Assembly: GCA_030762895.1 (NCBI GenBank)
Contig: CM061062.1
Coordinates: 285,878,397 to 285,942,396 of the forward strand
Reading direction: 5' to 3'
DNA from: Sophora flavescens
Lineage: Eukaryota; Streptophyta; Magnoliopsida; Fabales; Fabaceae
DNA length: 64,000 bases
How positions within the stretch are numbered: position 1 is the first letter of the stretch; each line of letters begins with the position of its first letter. The notes under the pieces were generated by a model, which searched no databases, was not told the DNA's origin, and saw only the letters and a program-made list of their open reading frames with translations. Below, one piece after another: positions 61,799 through 64,000 of the stretch. The position numbers and the translations under genes were made by a program.

Positions 61799-63112
61799 GC
61801 GAAAGAATCATCATCATTTTCGGGATGATGAGGAGGATCACATGAGCCCTTAGTGCTCACATGGACAGAGGGTTGGACAGAGGGTTGGACACCGGCCATC
61901 ATCTCTGGGACAAAGAAGTAAATATTGCCATCTCTGGGCAAAACTGTTCGTTCATCTCCCCGTCGAAGCTCACTGCAATCTCCTGTTTTAGTTGTGCTCT
62001 ATCTTAAACCGAATCCCTGTGGCATTGGTGTGAAGATGAACCATGGTATTGGCGAATGCCGACTCCCCATCCAACACCAATGACACGGCCCGGGTGGTCT
62101 GGTTTACCGATGGCAGTAGATAAGATATCATTGCGTCCTCTAGGAACAAAGGTTCCTTGGGTTAGCTGATCATCCAAGGCATCCTATCACATAAAAATAT
62201 CAGGTCACATTACAATTCGGTAACAATCTTAAAATGACAATTACAACAAACTATACTTACAATCCTCTCAGCTACTTGGCGGGCCTCCTCGGATGTATAT
62301 TGTCCCGTTTTTCTTTGTCGGCCCCTCTTCCATGAACGATGGCGTGGGGGTGGAGGTGGATCAACAACCTCTGGAAGATTTTCAGCATTAGGATCCGCTT
62401 TGAGATGTCGCTGTCGACGTGCTTTCTTTTCCTCTTCAACCATTTTCTTAACAAGCTTTTTATATCCCCCACGAGACATGACATGGGGGTAGACATTCTT
62501 GCTTTGGTTTTCCTGCCCCTTTTTCCTCTTCTCCTGTTATAAATAAAAGACAATTAAATTACATAACTAAATGAAATTAATGCAATTACATAAATTTAGA
62601 GACAAATCAAATAAGTTAACCTAAAAGCTGGGATCACGTCGGCTCTGAACAAAGCGATCCCACGTCGCCTTGTCAAGAAACGGATACAATTCAAGTGGGT
62701 TCTTTTTACTTTTTGGACCGAATATATAGTATCTGCCCAGGTCGGCCTTAAAACCCCTCCAACGCTCTCCAAAGATACTTCAAAAACGCTTCTTCATAGC
62801 GTATGTATCCGGTATGTCAAATGTCAACTACATTAAGACCAAAAGAATCAACGAATTACTGTATGATATTATTAAGATAAAAATAAAGTAGATACAGACA
62901 AACACAGGACGTAGAAGTATAGATACCAGAATACTCTCCCATATCTGCTCCTTCACGTCCGCCGGTACATCTCTCCACCTATCAATGAGTATACTAGGCC
63001 TGTTCCTAGCAAGGGTCGCCACAAAACTGGTAAACTGATCTTCCATTGGCCCAATAGGTTTGAGGTTATCATCAAAATCTACTCTTATCCTCTCGATTTG
63101 ACCCACGGTTGG
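60067..63112 (-). pseudogene. CACTA second gene with C-terminal Ulp1-like (C48) peptidase
   Basis: Exon-like blocks run leftward: 63106-62935 (FDDNLKPIGPMEDQFTSFVA), about 62815-62630 (RWRGFKADLGRYYIFGPKSK), 62550-62265 (KKLVKKMVEEEKKARRQRHL), 62190-61500 with a poly-Asp run, 61400-61345 (DVGNDIVPKRSDLGRPEMSA), 61255-61050 and 61000-60800 (ARDDHQFYLAPYLNK). The peptidase end follows: HWQLLLLYP with the catalytic His (about 60722), then SWECGYYVMQWM with the catalytic Cys (about 60320), and a final exon to TAG at 60067. Ulp1-like proteases cleave SUMO-type conjugates, and many plant CACTA elements have captured one. The block near 62060-61960 and that near 61180 contain stops or shifts, so I call it broken, though the peptidase core looks intact. 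Confidence 0.72.
61700..61800. repeat. GAT/ATC trinucleotide repeats
   Basis: Two short runs of GAT and ATC triplets (61717-61731 and 61762-61799). On the minus strand they encode poly-His and a run of about 13 Asp inside the second CACTA gene. Confidence 0.9.
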
Positions 63113-63378
63113 CGGTCAAATGCCTCATCCGTGTGGCACGTCTACCCTTTCTACCGAGACGGGGTCTCGACCCCTGCATGAAGGAGGTGTATCCTCATGA
63201 TCAGCCATGTATACTGTTTAAACACAAAACAAAAAAAAAACTTGTTAGTATGTCGGGATAAATATCAAACATAACTTATAAATATCGATCAACGTACATA
63301 AACATAACTTATAAATATCAACGTAAACACATAATATGCCAAACTTGATGGTAATATCAAACTAAACTTACTTTGTGG

Positions 63379-64000
63379 TCAATTAGTAAAGTTCTCCCAT
63401 AACCCTTCTTGGTGATCATTACGAGTAGCATGTACATCATCCACTTCATTTTCCTCATTGAAATTAGGCACTCGTGTTGAGAAAGAAGGAGTATCAAAAA
63501 TATCAAGAGTTGAATCGTGATTTCCCTCACTACCGTTATACATGTTTTTTCCCCGGAGAACCACTGACCACCTTTTGTTAGAAGGATCACGGATATAAAA
63601 CACTTGTTTTGCTTGGGATGCCATGATGAAAGGTTCCTCTTTATTACCTACCTTACTAAGGTCCACCAATTTGAATCCTAACTCATCGGTTTGCACACCA
63701 TTGTTCTTTGTCGACCCACCGACATTTAAAAACAGGTACTCTAAACTTCGTGTAATCAACCTCCCATATCTCTTCAATGATTCCAAAGTCTGAAACGAAT
63801 GCCATAACAGGGTTTTTATCTTTCGAACTAGAGAAATGCATGGACTCAGCGACGACCATAACCCCACTGTTTTGCATAGTACTTTTGTCATCCTGGGACT
63901 TTGTATAGAAGGAAAACTTATTGATATCGTACCCACTCCAGCATATGACATCAAAGTTAGGCCCCGTGCTAGCCATTTTAATGTAGCAGAAGCGAGTACC
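63379..64000 (-). pseudogene. TNP2 transposase C-terminal region (DUF4216)
   Basis: From the window edge the text runs FDVICWSGYDINKFSFYTK, then VMVVAES and YTKFRVPVFKCRWVD. A frame shift near 63715 leads to NNGVQTDELGFKLVDLSK, EEPFIMASQAKQVFYIRD and RWSVVLRGKN. This is the DUF4216 region found at the end of plant CACTA transposases. It ends near 63379 with an Asn/Glu-rich tail. The catalytic part lies right of the window. Confidence 0.78.

Larger units (their letters stand above)
59329..64000 (-). mobile_element. CACTA transposon 3, 3' side, continuing past the window
   Basis: On the minus strand the window shows the end of a TNP2 gene with a DUF4216 domain (63976-63379), then a second multi-exon gene ending in a Ulp1-like peptidase (63112-60067), then subterminal repeats (59640-59340). 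This is the gene order of large CACTA elements. I see no CACTA terminus at the left boundary, so this end has probably lost its terminal inverted repeat. Confidence 0.82.

Noticed and set aside
61515..61853. 112-codon plus-strand frame with a poly-His run
   Set aside because: It is the antisense of the poly-Asp triplet run in the minus-strand CACTA gene.

Overview
This window is repeat-dominated nuclear DNA from a flowering plant. A legume is my best guess from the flavour of the repeats and gene remnants, but nothing here proves it. The evidence for a plant is an R2R3-MYB gene with plant introns, Tat/Ogre, Athila-like and chromovirus Ty3/gypsy elements, CACTA transposons with TNP2 and Ulp1-type reading frames, a plant L1-type LINE with a C-terminal RNase H, and Stowaway-like and SINE-like elements. 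Only one host gene looks intact: a three-exon MYB98/64/119-type transcription factor at 25766-27997 (+).

Layout. 1-1087 is the end of a CACTA element inserted in the RNase H region of a chromovirus (1088-4928, 3' LTR 3075-4928). That chromovirus is itself inserted in a Tat/Ogre-type pol (4929-7045, -). 7046-9034 is a reversed chromovirus-type LTR remnant. 9035-11015 is a second, truncated CACTA element. 11016-13341 holds a MITE-like inverted repeat and a WRKY-zipper-like exon. 13342-21035 is a solo LTR with a second solo LTR of the same family inside it (15999-19991), both with perfect 5-bp target duplications. 21375-21658 is an AKR2-like pseudogene. 21659-25765 is AT-rich, with a Helitron-like end and a short retroposon. 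25766-28230 is the MYB gene. 31378-35832 is a reversed solo LTR with an Athila-type solo LTR nested in it (32744-34155). 36530-41540 is a decayed LINE, followed by a degenerate tandem array of about 95 bp. 45205-46101 is an AGC-kinase pseudogene. 48017-48312 is a Stowaway-like MITE. 49375-53859 is another chromovirus-type LTR region. 53860-59328 is a tandem, internally deleted Athila-type element. 59329-64000 is a third CACTA element, running off the window.

The most unusual signals are in the LTRs. The chromovirus 3' LTR carries eight tandem hairpins (4010-4254) whose stems change sequence with compensating changes and are separated by a constant CGAAA linker. Other chromovirus-type LTRs in the window have different hairpins or short direct repeats at the corresponding place, downstream of a conserved AG|GTAAG-like donor. 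The Athila-type LTRs carry paired copies of a CpG-rich CGCCTCGCGA motif directly upstream of a TATA box. These look like cis-regulatory or RNA-structure modules and are the best leads for something undescribed.
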